Made by a program: the position numbers and the translations under genes. A stretch of DNA of 58,413 nt, taken from Streptomyces sp. AC558_RSS880. GTDB taxonomy: Bacteria > Actinomycetota > Actinomycetes > Streptomycetales > Streptomycetaceae. The notes below the pieces were generated by a model. The model made no database searches, was not told where the DNA came from, and saw only the letters and a list, made by a program, of their open reading frames with translations. The stretch is taken from positions 258,139 through 316,551 of the forward strand of contig NZ_JAGMUJ010000040.1 in NCBI RefSeq assembly GCF_019049255.1. The letters run 5' to 3'. Shown here piece by piece: positions 23,823 through 30,913 of the stretch (position 1 is its first letter; every line of letters starts with the position of its first letter).

Positions 23823-24908
23823 TCACTGCCGGATCGCCCAGCCCCGCTCCCGCAGCCCCGCCATGAGGACGGGGGCCGCCTTGGGCTCCACCATGAGCTG
23901 GACCAGACCGGCCTGCTGTCCGGTGGCGTGCTCGATGCGGACGTCCTCGATGTTGACGCCGGCGCGCTCGGCGTCCGCGAAGATGCGGGCCAGCTGGCCG
24001 GGCTGGTCGTCGATGAGCACCGGCACGACCTCGTAGACGCGCGGCGCGGAGCCGTGCTTGCCGGGGACGCGGACCTGGCCGGCGTTGCCGCGGCGCAGCA
24101 CGTCCTCGATGCCGGTGCTGCCCTCGCGGCGCTTGTCCTCGTCGGAGGACTGCAGCGCGCGCAGGGCGCGCACGGTCTCCTCCAGGTCGGCGGCGACGTC
24201 CGTGAGCAGGTCGGCGACCGGCCCGGGGTTCGCGGAGAGGATGTCGATCCACATGCGGGGGTCGGAGGCGGCGATCCGGGTCACGTCCCGGATGCCCTGC
24301 CCGCACAGTCGTACGGCGGCCTCCTCGGCGTGCTCCAGGCGCGCGGCGACCATGCTGGACACCAGGTGCGGCATGTGGGAGACGAGGGCCACGGCCCGGT
24401 CGTGGGCGTCGGCGTCCATGACGACGGGCACGGCCCTGCAGTGCGAGACCAGCTCCAGGGCGAGGTTCAGCACCTCGGTGTCGGTGTCCCGGGTCGGGGT
24501 CAGCACCCAGGGGCGCCCCTCGAAGAGGTCCCCGGTGGCGGCCAGCGGACCGGACCGCTCGCGGCCGGACATCGGGTGGGTGCCGATGTACGGGGCCAGG
24601 TCGAGCCCGCGCTCCTGGAGCTCGCGGCGCGGTCCGCCCTTGACGCTGGCGACGTCGACGTAGCCGCGTGCCGCGCCGCGCCGCATCGCGTCGGCGAGCA
24701 CGTCGGCCACGTGGGCGGGCGGGGCGGCGACGATCGCCAGGTCGACCGGCCCGTCGGGCGCCTCGTCCGTGCCGGCGCCCAGCGCGGCGGCCGTACGGGC
24801 CTGCTCCGGGTCGTGGTCGGCGAGGTGGACGGCGACGCCCCGCTGGGACAGGGCGAGGGCGGCGGACGTGCCGATCAGTCCGGTGCCGATGACGAGTGCG
24901 GTCCTCAT
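23823..24908 (-). CDS. tyrA: Prephenate dehydrogenase with C-terminal ACT domain
   Basis: A 361-aa enzyme of tyrosine synthesis. The Rossmann motif GTGLIGTS is at residues 8-15, the substrate site includes THPMSGRE and the helical domain HDRAVALVSHMPHLVS; the C-terminal part (about 285-361, VPVLIDDQPGQLARIF) is an ACT domain, probably the tyrosine feedback site. The ATG overlaps the aroH stop by 4 nt. It oxidatively decarboxylates prephenate to 4-hydroxyphenylpyruvate with NAD(P)+. Confidence 0.93.
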   Translation of the reverse strand: MRTALVIGTGLIGTSAALALSQRGVAVHLADHDPEQARTAAALGAGTDEAPDGPVDLAIVAAPPAHVADVLADAMRRGAARGYVDVASVKGGPRRELQERGLDLAPYIGTHPMSGRERSGPLAATGDLFEGRPWVLTPTRDTDTEVLNLALELVSHCRAVPVVMDADAHDRAVALVSHMPHLVSSMVAARLEHAEEAAVRLCGQGIRDVTRIAASDPRMWIDILSANPGPVADLLTDVAADLEETVRALRALQSSDEDKRREGSTGIEDVLRRGNAGQVRVPGKHGSAPRVYEVVPVLIDDQPGQLARIFADAERAGVNIEDVRIEHATGQQAGLVQLMVEPKAAPVLMAGLRERGWAIRQ

Positions 24909-25267
24909 TGGGCGATGTCCTTGCGCAGGGCGGCCGCCGCGCCGAGGTAGACGTGCGCGATGTCGGCGCGGGGCCGGTCGGAATCGATGTGCGCGAGGAC
25001 CCGGACGACGCGGGGCATGGCGCCCTCGACGTCCAGTTCCTGGGCGCAGATCAGGGGGACGTCGGCGATGCCGAGCTTGCGGGCGGCGGCGGCCGGGAAG
25101 TCGCTGTGCAGGTCGGGCGTGGCCGTGAACCAGAGGCTGATCAGGTCGTCGGTGTGCAGGCCGTTGCGCTCCAGGATCGCGGTGAGCAGCGCGCCGACCT
25201 GCTCCTCCATGTGACCGGCCTCGTCCCGCTCCAACTGGACGGCCCCCCGGACCGCGCGTACCGCCAC
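24905..25267 (-). CDS. aroH: Chorismate mutase, AroH class
   Basis: A 120-aa AroH-type (trimeric pseudo-alpha/beta barrel) chorismate mutase: start AVRAVRGAVQLERDE with the active-site Arg, LISLWFTATPDLHSDFPAAAAR with the second Arg region, and HVYLGAAAALRKDI. Converts chorismate to prephenate, the substrate for TyrA, whose gene follows with 4-nt overlap. Together they form a complete tyrosine-branch pair. Confidence 0.95.
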   Translation of the reverse strand: MAVRAVRGAVQLERDEAGHMEEQVGALLTAILERNGLHTDDLISLWFTATPDLHSDFPAAAARKLGIADVPLICAQELDVEGAMPRVVRVLAHIDSDRPRADIAHVYLGAAAALRKDIAQ

Positions 25268-25461
25268 GACGATGCTCCTTGCTGACGTGCGTGTCTGCTG
25301 CTCGGTCGTCCAGCGTAGTCAGCCCGCGCGGGGGGCGGTGCCGGGTGCCCGCCACCTGAGACGGGCGATACGCGTGTTTGACGATGCTTTGTCGTAAGTT
25401 GCTCATTGTTCGGCGCATTCGGTGTCAGGATGCGGGAACCGCGACCTCCGGGAGTGATGAC

Positions 25462-25887
25462 ATGGCCCCTCGTGCGACGCGCCGCACGGTTCTTCTCGCG
25501 ACAGGTGCGGCGGCGCTGGCCGCCGGCTGCGGCTCGGACGGCGGGAACGGCGGAGACGGCAGGGACGGCGACGGGGGCGGCGCCCCGCCGGACACCGCCG
25601 GGCAGGAGCTGATCTCGACCGCCGACGTCCCGGTGGGCGGGGGCACGGTCCTCGCGGACGAGAAGATCGTGGTCACCCAGCCCGAGGAGGGCGGCTTCAA
25701 GGCCTTCTCGGCGATCTGCACCCACCAGAACTGTGTCGTGGCCGACGTCGCGGACGGCACGATCAACTGCGCCTGCCACGGCAGCCGGTTCAGGATCACC
25801 GACGGCTCGGTGGAGCAGGGCCCCGCGACCCGGCCACTGCCCGAGGAGCGGATCACGGTGGAGGGAAATTCGATCCGCCGGGCGTGA
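25462..25887 (+). CDS. Rieske [2Fe-2S] lipoprotein with twin-arginine signal
   Basis: A 141-aa secreted protein. The N-terminus has Arg-Arg before a hydrophobic core and ends in the lipobox ALAAGC, so it is probably a Tat-exported lipoprotein. A Gly/Asp-rich spacer leads to the Rieske domain: CTHQNC and CHGSRF provide two Cys and two His ligands, with the extra pair of cysteines (CTHQNC last Cys and CAC first Cys) that form the disulphide in bc-type Rieske proteins. It is an electron carrier outside the membrane; its partner is unknown. ATG 25462 follows GGGAGTGA. Confidence 0.9.
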   Translation: MAPRATRRTVLLATGAAALAAGCGSDGGNGGDGRDGDGGGAPPDTAGQELISTADVPVGGGTVLADEKIVVTQPEEGGFKAFSAICTHQNCVVADVADGTINCACHGSRFRITDGSVEQGPATRPLPEERITVEGNSIRRA

Positions 25888-25896
25888 TCCACCGCG

Positions 25897-25902
25897 TACG
25901 CT
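25897..25902 (+). promoter_or_regulatory. Candidate -10 box (TACGCT) for the first RlaP-type gene
   Basis: TACGCT ends 7 nt before the ATG at 25910, only 9 nt after the Rieske stop codon, and there is no Shine-Dalgarno. A leaderless transcript starting in the intergenic gap is plausible. Confidence 0.4.
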
Positions 25903-25909
25903 CCCGGGC

Positions 25910-26653
25910 ATGCGCCCCGAGACCCTGGTCGGCGACCACACGATCTACGCCTGTGTCATGGGCTCGCGCGCCTTCGGTCTGGCCACCGAGGGCAGCGACA
26001 CCGACCGCCGGGGCGTCTTCCTCGCGCCCACTCCGCTGTTCTGGCGCTTCGAGAAGCCGCCGACGCACGTCGAGGGCCCGGCCGAGGAGCAGTTCAGCTG
26101 GGAGCTGGAACGCTTCTGCGGGCTGGCCCTGCGCGCCAACCCCAACATCCTGGAGTGCCTGCACTCCCCGCTGGTGGAGTACGCCGACGCCACCGGCCGC
26201 GAACTGCTGTCCCTGCGCGAGGCGTTCCTCTCCCGCAGGGTCCACGAGACCTTCACCCGGTACGCCCACGGCCAGCGCCGCAAGCTGGATGCGGACGTCC
26301 GCGCGCACGGCGCCCCGCGCTGGAAGCACGCGATGCACCTGCTCCGCCTGCTGACCAGCGCCCGCGACCTGCTCCGCACGGGCATCCTCACGATCGACGT
26401 GGGCGAGGACCGCGAGTCCCTGCTCGCGGTGAAGCGGGGCGAGGTGTCCTGGCCCGAGGTGGAGTCCCGGATGACCCGGCTGGCGGAGGAGGGCTCGGAG
26501 GCCGCCCGGCGCAGTCCGCTGCCCGAGGAACCGGACCGGCGCCGGGTGGAGGACTTCCTCGTCCGCACCCGCCGCGCCTCAGCCCTCCAGCCGGATCCGT
26601 ACGACGAGGTCGTGCAGGGCGTCGTACGCGGTGGGGGCGTCGGGCAGGGCTGA
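25910..26653 (+). CDS. RlaP-type predicted nucleotidyltransferase (first copy)
   Basis: A 247-aa protein of the RNA-ligase-associated nucleotidyltransferase group (RlaP, Pfam PF10127 as I recall). The polymerase-beta core motif GSRAFGLATEGSDTDRRGVF contains GS and the two metal-binding aspartates, SDxD, followed by RG. Further on are RFCGLALRANPNILECLHSP and the helical C-terminal half. RlaP proteins have been predicted to transfer a nucleotide to RNA or a protein and to occur in RNA-repair or NAD-linked contexts; substrate is unknown. Its last 75 nt overlap the 3' end of a convergent paralogous gene. The tail (from about 225) is Gly/Val-rich because it reads the other gene's antisense. Confidence 0.8.
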   Translation: MRPETLVGDHTIYACVMGSRAFGLATEGSDTDRRGVFLAPTPLFWRFEKPPTHVEGPAEEQFSWELERFCGLALRANPNILECLHSPLVEYADATGRELLSLREAFLSRRVHETFTRYAHGQRRKLDADVRAHGAPRWKHAMHLLRLLTSARDLLRTGILTIDVGEDRESLLAVKRGEVSWPEVESRMTRLAEEGSEAARRSPLPEEPDRRRVEDFLVRTRRASALQPDPYDEVVQGVVRGGGVGQG

Positions 26654-27331
26654 CGCGGCCTGCGCCTCGTCCAGCACGCCGTGCAGCCGCTCCACGTCGG
26701 CCCGCACGCGTGCGTGGTCGACGGCGGCGTCCCCGTGCTCGCGCTCCGCCTTGGCGGCGATCAGCTCCGGCAGGTGGTCCGGGGCGACGTCGACCTCCCC
26801 GGCGAGGGTGGGCAGATGGGGCTGCACCTCGCCGGAGCGCATCAGGTGGATGCCGGTGAGCAGTACCCGGAAGGTGTAGAGCAGCGGTTTGAGTTCGCCG
26901 GTCTTCTCGAACAGCCGCCACTGGGTCTGTGCGAATCCCCGGTAGTGGTGGGCGTGGTGGCTGGTGAGGACGTCCGGGGCGAGCGCGGCCAGTTCGCGGT
27001 GGGTGTCGGTGGTGTGCACGACCAGCGGGGACAGCAGCTGCTCCAGCACATAGCCGTTGCGCCGCAGCATCAGGCGGACGAACTTGCGCAGGTCGTGCGT
27101 GACCAGGTCCATCTCGACGCCGTCCCTGACCCACATCCGGGACCGGGTCTCGTCCGGCTCGCGCAGCCCGACGAGGTCGGCGGCGGGCAGCAGGTGCACG
27201 CCCCGCAGGTCCACGTCGGAGTCGCGGGACGGGAAGCCGTACAGGTGCGCGCCGGAGACGGTGGCGAACAGCACCGGGTCGGGCTGTTCGGCGATCACCG
27301 GGCTCAGGTCGAGGTCCAGGGCGTCGGTCAT
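26579..27331 (-). CDS. RlaP-type predicted nucleotidyltransferase (second copy)
   Basis: A 250-aa paralogue of the opposite gene, with SGAHLYGFPSRDSDVDLRGVHL as the catalytic core (aspartates in SDVD, then RG) and EMDLVTHDLRKFVRLMLRRNGYVLEQL as the characteristic following helix region. An additional acidic residue in EMD may be the third metal ligand. It starts 3 nt after the stop of the ADP-ribosylglycohydrolase gene, so the two are one operon. Sequence outside the catalytic motif differs strongly from the first copy, so the pair is not a recent duplication. Substrate unknown; an NAD/ADP-ribose-linked role is inferred from neighbours. Confidence 0.82.
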   Translation of the reverse strand: MTDALDLDLSPVIAEQPDPVLFATVSGAHLYGFPSRDSDVDLRGVHLLPAADLVGLREPDETRSRMWVRDGVEMDLVTHDLRKFVRLMLRRNGYVLEQLLSPLVVHTTDTHRELAALAPDVLTSHHAHHYRGFAQTQWRLFEKTGELKPLLYTFRVLLTGIHLMRSGEVQPHLPTLAGEVDVAPDHLPELIAAKAEREHGDAAVDHARVRADVERLHGVLDEAQAASALPDAPTAYDALHDLVVRIRLEG

Positions 27332-27334
27332 GGC

Positions 27335-28363
27335 TCAAGCGTCCCAGAGCGTTCCCAGCGCCAGCAGCTCGCCCCGGTACTCGATGCGGTCGGCCCAGTC
27401 GGCCGGCCAGGCGTCCGCGCCCAGGTACGCGCCGGCGAAGGCGCCCGTGAGGCAGGCGATGGAGTCGGAGTCGCCCGCGGTGCAGGCGGCCCGGCGCAGG
27501 GCGGTGAGGGGTTCGTCGACGAAGAGGAGGAAGCAGAGCAGACCGGTCGCCAGGGCCTCCTCGGCGATCCAGCCCTCCCCCGTGGCCAGGCACGGGTCGG
27601 TCTCGGGCGAGACGGTGCGTACGGCGCCCCGGAGGCGCTCCAGGATCTCCAGGCACTCGTCCCAGCCGCGTGCGATGAAGTGCTCGGGGGTGGGGTCCTG
27701 GGCTCGGGTCCACAGGTCACCGAGCCAGGACTCGTGGTAGCGGGTGCGGTTGTCGTAGGCGTAGGAGCGCAGCAGTCCGATCAGGCCGGTCGGCTCGGCG
27801 CCCTCCGCCAGCAGCCGTACGGCGTGTGCGGTGAGGTCGGAGGCGGCGAGGGCGGTGGGGTGGCCGTGGGTGAGGGCGGACTGCGACTGGGCGGCGCCCG
27901 CGCGCTGTTCGTCGGTCAGGCCGGGGGCCAGGCCGATGGGGGCGACGCGCATGTTGGCGCCGCAGCCCTTGGAGCCGATCTGGCTGGCGTCCTGCCAGGG
28001 CCGGTCCTCGCGGGCCAGCAGGTGGCAGGCCTTGAGACAGGTGTTGCCCGGGGCGCGGTTGTTCTCGGGCGAGCGGTACCACTCCACGAACTTCTCGCGC
28101 ACCGGCCGCTCCAGCCGCTTCGGGGTGAGCGGCCCGCGGTCCATCGCCGTGCGCAGTCCCCGCCCGAGCGCGAGGGTCATCTGGGTGTCGTCCGTGACGA
28201 TCGCCGGCTTCGGCAGGTCCATCTCCCGCCAGGGGCCGAACTTCGCGAGGATCGACGGCACGTCGTTGAACTCGGTCGGGAAGCCCAGCGCGTCCCCGAG
28301 GGCGAGCCCGGTGAGCGCTCCCGTGGCGGCGCGCTTGGTGACGGTGGTCGTGGTCGTGGTCAT
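27335..28363 (-). CDS. ADP-ribosylglycohydrolase family protein
   Basis: A 342-aa ADP-ribosylglycohydrolase (DraG/ARH fold). The binuclear metal site is visible: GLALGDALGFPTEF at the N-terminus, TDDTQMTLAL (TDDT ligands), and TAGDSDSIACLTGAFAGA near the C-terminus (GDSDS ligands). Such enzymes remove ADP-ribose from proteins, nucleic acids or small molecules. Its ATG overlaps the stop of the upstream Nudix-HTH gene by 4 nt and the RlaP-type gene follows after 3 nt. Released ADP-ribose would be a natural substrate or effector for the Nudix protein, which suggests one pathway. Confidence 0.92.
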   Translation of the reverse strand: MTTTTTTVTKRAATGALTGLALGDALGFPTEFNDVPSILAKFGPWREMDLPKPAIVTDDTQMTLALGRGLRTAMDRGPLTPKRLERPVREKFVEWYRSPENNRAPGNTCLKACHLLAREDRPWQDASQIGSKGCGANMRVAPIGLAPGLTDEQRAGAAQSQSALTHGHPTALAASDLTAHAVRLLAEGAEPTGLIGLLRSYAYDNRTRYHESWLGDLWTRAQDPTPEHFIARGWDECLEILERLRGAVRTVSPETDPCLATGEGWIAEEALATGLLCFLLFVDEPLTALRRAACTAGDSDSIACLTGAFAGAYLGADAWPADWADRIEYRGELLALGTLWDA

Positions 28364-29079
28364 GCGGGGCGTCCTTCCGGGGTCGGCCGGAGCAGGGGCG
28401 GGTGGAGGGCGGTGGCGGTGCCCGCGCGGTAGAGGGCGGCGGGTTTGCCCCGGCCGCCGGTGAGGCGCGCGGCGCCGGGGACGGCTTCGACGAAGCCCGG
28501 GGTGGCGAGCACCTTGCGCCGGAAGTTGGGCCGGTCCAGGGCGGTGCCCCACACGGTCTCGTAGACCTGCTGCAGCTCCCCGAGGGTGAACTCGGGCGGG
28601 CAGAAGGCGGTGGCGAGGCAGGTGTACTCGAGCTTGGCGCCGACGCGTTCCCGCGCGTCGGCCAGGATCCGGCCGTGGTCGAAGGCGAGCTCCCGCGCGG
28701 AGTCGTACGGCGTCCAGCGGGCCTGCGCCGCGTCGCTGCCGCCGTGCGCCTCGGGCGCGTCGGGCAGGAGGGCGGCGAAGGCGACGGAGACGACCCGCAT
28801 CCGGGGGTCGCGGTCGGGTTCGCTGTAGGTCCGCAGCTGCTCCAGATGCAGCCCGGACACGTCCGTCAGCCCGGTCTCCTCGCCCAGTTCGCGCCGCGCG
28901 GCGCTCTCGGCGGCTTCGTCCGGCCGGACGAAGCCGCCGGGCAGCGCCCACCGTCCGGCGTAGGGCTCCTGGCCGCGCTCGACGAGCAGCACGTGCAGCG
29001 CGCCCGCGCGGAGGGTGAACACGGCGAGGTCGACGGTGACGGCGAACGGTTCGAAGGCGTACTTGTCGTAGCTGTCCAT
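28360..29079 (-). CDS. Nudix-domain transcription regulator, NrtR-like
   Basis: A 239-aa protein: an N-terminal Nudix domain (about 10-145) with an intact Nudix box, GGFVRPDEAAES then ARRELGEETGL, and a C-terminal winged-helix-like region (about 150-225: FTLGELQQVYETVWGTALDRPNFRRKVL) as in NrtR regulators and related ADP-ribose hydrolases. NrtR proteins bind ADP-ribose and repress NAD-related genes. Here the box is complete, so hydrolase activity may be retained. ATG 29079 is preferred; the GTG at 29088 lies inside the inverted repeat. The gene leads an operon with the glycohydrolase and RlaP-type genes and lies directly beside a large palindrome, suggesting autoregulation. Confidence 0.85.
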   Translation of the reverse strand: MDSYDKYAFEPFAVTVDLAVFTLRAGALHVLLVERGQEPYAGRWALPGGFVRPDEAAESAARRELGEETGLTDVSGLHLEQLRTYSEPDRDPRMRVVSVAFAALLPDAPEAHGGSDAAQARWTPYDSARELAFDHGRILADARERVGAKLEYTCLATAFCPPEFTLGELQQVYETVWGTALDRPNFRRKVLATPGFVEAVPGAARLTGGRGKPAALYRAGTATALHPPLLRPTPEGRPA

Positions 29080-29080
29080 G

Positions 29081-29129
29081 ACCCGCACCCCCTTTAATAG
29101 TCACTGCGACTATTAAAGGGGGTGCGGGT
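29081..29129. promoter_or_regulatory. Perfect 22-bp inverted repeat: candidate NrtR-type operator and RNA hairpin
   Basis: Arms 29081-29102 and 29108-29129 are perfectly complementary with a 5-nt centre. The inner AT-rich part, TTAATAGTC-ACTGC-GACTATTAA, resembles the palindromes bound by Nudix-type (NrtR) repressors. It touches the start of the Nudix-HTH gene (ATG 29079) and begins 15 nt after the rluB-like stop, so in RNA it can also fold into a 22-bp hairpin that ends rluB transcription and occludes the GGGGG ribosome-site region of the Nudix gene. Confidence 0.7.
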
Positions 29130-29144
29130 CGGGCGCACAAGCCC

Positions 29145-30260
29145 TTAGAGGTCGACCTCCTGCATCAGCATCCCGACCTCGGTGTTCGACAGCCGCCGCA
29201 GCCAGCCCGACTTCTGGTCGCCCAGGGTGATCGGCCCGAAGGCGGTGCGCACCAGCTTGTCGACCGGGAAGCCGGCCTCCGCGAGCATGCGGCGCACGAT
29301 GTGCTTGCGGCCCTCGTGCAGGGTCACCTCGACGAGGTAGTTCTTGCCGGTCTGCTCCACGACCCGGAAGTGGTCCGCGCGCGCGTAACCGTCCTCCAGC
29401 TGGATGCCGTCCTTGAGCCTCTTGCCCAGGTCGCGCGGGATCGGGCCCACGATGGCCGCCAGGTACGTCTTCTTCACGCCGTACTTGGGGTGGGTCAGCC
29501 GGTGCGCCAGCTCGCCGTGGTTGGTGAGCAGGATGACGCCCTCGGTCTCGGTGTCGAGCCGGCCGACGTGGAAGAGCCGGGTCTCGCGGTTGGTGACGTA
29601 GTCACCGAGGCACTGCCGCCCCTCCGGGTCCTCCATGGTCGACACGACACCGGCGGGCTTGTTCAGCGAGAAGAACTGGTACGACTGGGTGGCGACGGTC
29701 AGGCCGTCGACCTTGACCTCGTCCTTCTCCGGGTCGACCCGCTTGCCCTGCTCGAGGACGATCTCACCGTTGACCTCGACGCGCGCCTGCTCGATCAGCT
29801 CCTCGCAGGCACGCCGGGAGCCGTAGCCCGCGCGGGCGAGCACCTTCTGCAGCCGCTCGCCCTCCTGCTCCGCGCCGGGGAAGGTCTTGGGCAGCTTGAT
29901 GTCCTTCCTGCCCGCGTACCGCTCCCGGTTGCGCTCCTCGGCCCGTGCCTCGTACTCGCGGGACGTGGCCGGGACCGAGCGCCCCCGCTGCAGGGGCTTC
30001 TTCGGCCCGCCCTTGGCGCCTCCGCGGGCCGTGGGCCCGCGGCCCGACTTGGGACCCTCCTGGGTGGCGCCGGGACCCACGTCGTAGCGCCGCTCCTCCG
30101 GACGCGGCTTCTTCGGACGACCGCCCTGCCTGTCGTCGCGGTTGTTGCCGGCACCGCGGTAGTTACCGCGGCCACCGCTGCTCCCGCCGCGGCCGCCGCT
30201 GTTGCCACCACGGCTCCCGCCGTTGTTTCCGCTGCTGTTCCTGCCGCTGCTGCTTCGCAT
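29145..30260 (-). CDS. S4-domain pseudouridine synthase, RsuA/RluB family
   Basis: A 371-aa protein. Residues 1-135 are a disordered extension: a Ser/Gly/Asn/Arg-rich start followed by Lys/Arg/Pro-rich sequence, common in Streptomyces homologues. Then come an S4 RNA-binding domain (about 138-185, RLQKVLARAGYGSRRACEELI) and the RsuA-type catalytic domain (SLNKPAGVVST; catalytic aspartate in GRLDTETEGVILLTNHG; KTYLAAI; HEGRKHIVRRM). It isomerises a uridine in rRNA, probably the 23S site of RluB. The ATG overlaps the scpB stop by 1 nt. The scpA-scpB-rluB order is conserved across many bacteria. Confidence 0.92.
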   Translation of the reverse strand: MRSSSGRNSSGNNGGSRGGNSGGRGGSSGGRGNYRGAGNNRDDRQGGRPKKPRPEERRYDVGPGATQEGPKSGRGPTARGGAKGGPKKPLQRGRSVPATSREYEARAEERNRERYAGRKDIKLPKTFPGAEQEGERLQKVLARAGYGSRRACEELIEQARVEVNGEIVLEQGKRVDPEKDEVKVDGLTVATQSYQFFSLNKPAGVVSTMEDPEGRQCLGDYVTNRETRLFHVGRLDTETEGVILLTNHGELAHRLTHPKYGVKKTYLAAIVGPIPRDLGKRLKDGIQLEDGYARADHFRVVEQTGKNYLVEVTLHEGRKHIVRRMLAEAGFPVDKLVRTAFGPITLGDQKSGWLRRLSNTEVGMLMQEVDL

Positions 30261-30913
30261 CAAAGTTCCGTCTTGTCGTCTGCGTCCTCGGAATCCGGGG
30301 CGTCCGGATCGAACGACGGGACCCCTTCCAGTGTCTCGGCCTCGATCGCCTCCGCCTCCGGGAGGAAGGGCGCGAGCTCCGGGAGCTCGTCCAGACCGCG
30401 CAGGCCCATCCGCTCCAGGAAGTAGTTCGTCGTCGTGTACAGGATCGCACCTGTTTCGGGTTCCGTGCCCGCCTCCTCGATCAGACCGCGCTGCAGGAGG
30501 GTGCGCATCACGCCGTCGCAGTTGACTCCGCGCACGGCGGAGACGCGGCTGCGGCTGACCGGCTGCCGGTAGGCGACGACCGCGAGGGTCTCCAGGGCGG
30601 CCTGGGTGAGCCGGGCCTGCTGGCCGTCCAGGACGAAGCCCTCGACGGCGGCGGCGTACTCGGGGCGGGTGTAGAAGCGCCAGCCGCCCGCGACGAGGCG
30701 CAGTTCGAAGCCGCGGCCCTGGACGGTGTACTCGTCGGCCAGCTCGCGCAGCGCGTCCGCGACCTGGCGCTTCGGGCGCTCCAGTATCTTCGCCAGGTGC
30801 TCCTCGGTTGCGGGCTCGTCCACGACCATGAGGACCGCCTCGAGGGCGGGCTTGAGGTCGAGCTCCGCGACGGTGCGCGGCCCCGCGGTGGTCCCGGTCG
30901 TCTCCTCGCTCAC
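30260..30913 (-). CDS. scpB: Segregation and condensation protein B
   Basis: A 217-aa ScpB with two winged-helix domains: LKPALEAVLMVVDEPATEEHLA, then DGQQARLTQAALETLAVVAYRQPVSRSR and GVNCDGVMRTLLQRGLIEEAG, all standard. It binds ScpA and, through it, SMC to condense the chromosome. The start overlaps the scpA stop by 4 nt. The acidic C-terminus (DDKTEL) is short and disordered. Confidence 0.95.
   Translation of the reverse strand: MSEETTGTTAGPRTVAELDLKPALEAVLMVVDEPATEEHLAKILERPKRQVADALRELADEYTVQGRGFELRLVAGGWRFYTRPEYAAAVEGFVLDGQQARLTQAALETLAVVAYRQPVSRSRVSAVRGVNCDGVMRTLLQRGLIEEAGTEPETGAILYTTTNYFLERMGLRGLDELPELAPFLPEAEAIEAETLEGVPSFDPDAPDSEDADDKTEL

Noticed and set aside
29081..29129. Inverted repeat as the end of an insertion sequence or attachment site.
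   Set aside because: No transposase, direct repeats or integrase nearby; the position between an operon end and a regulator gene fits an operator/terminator better.
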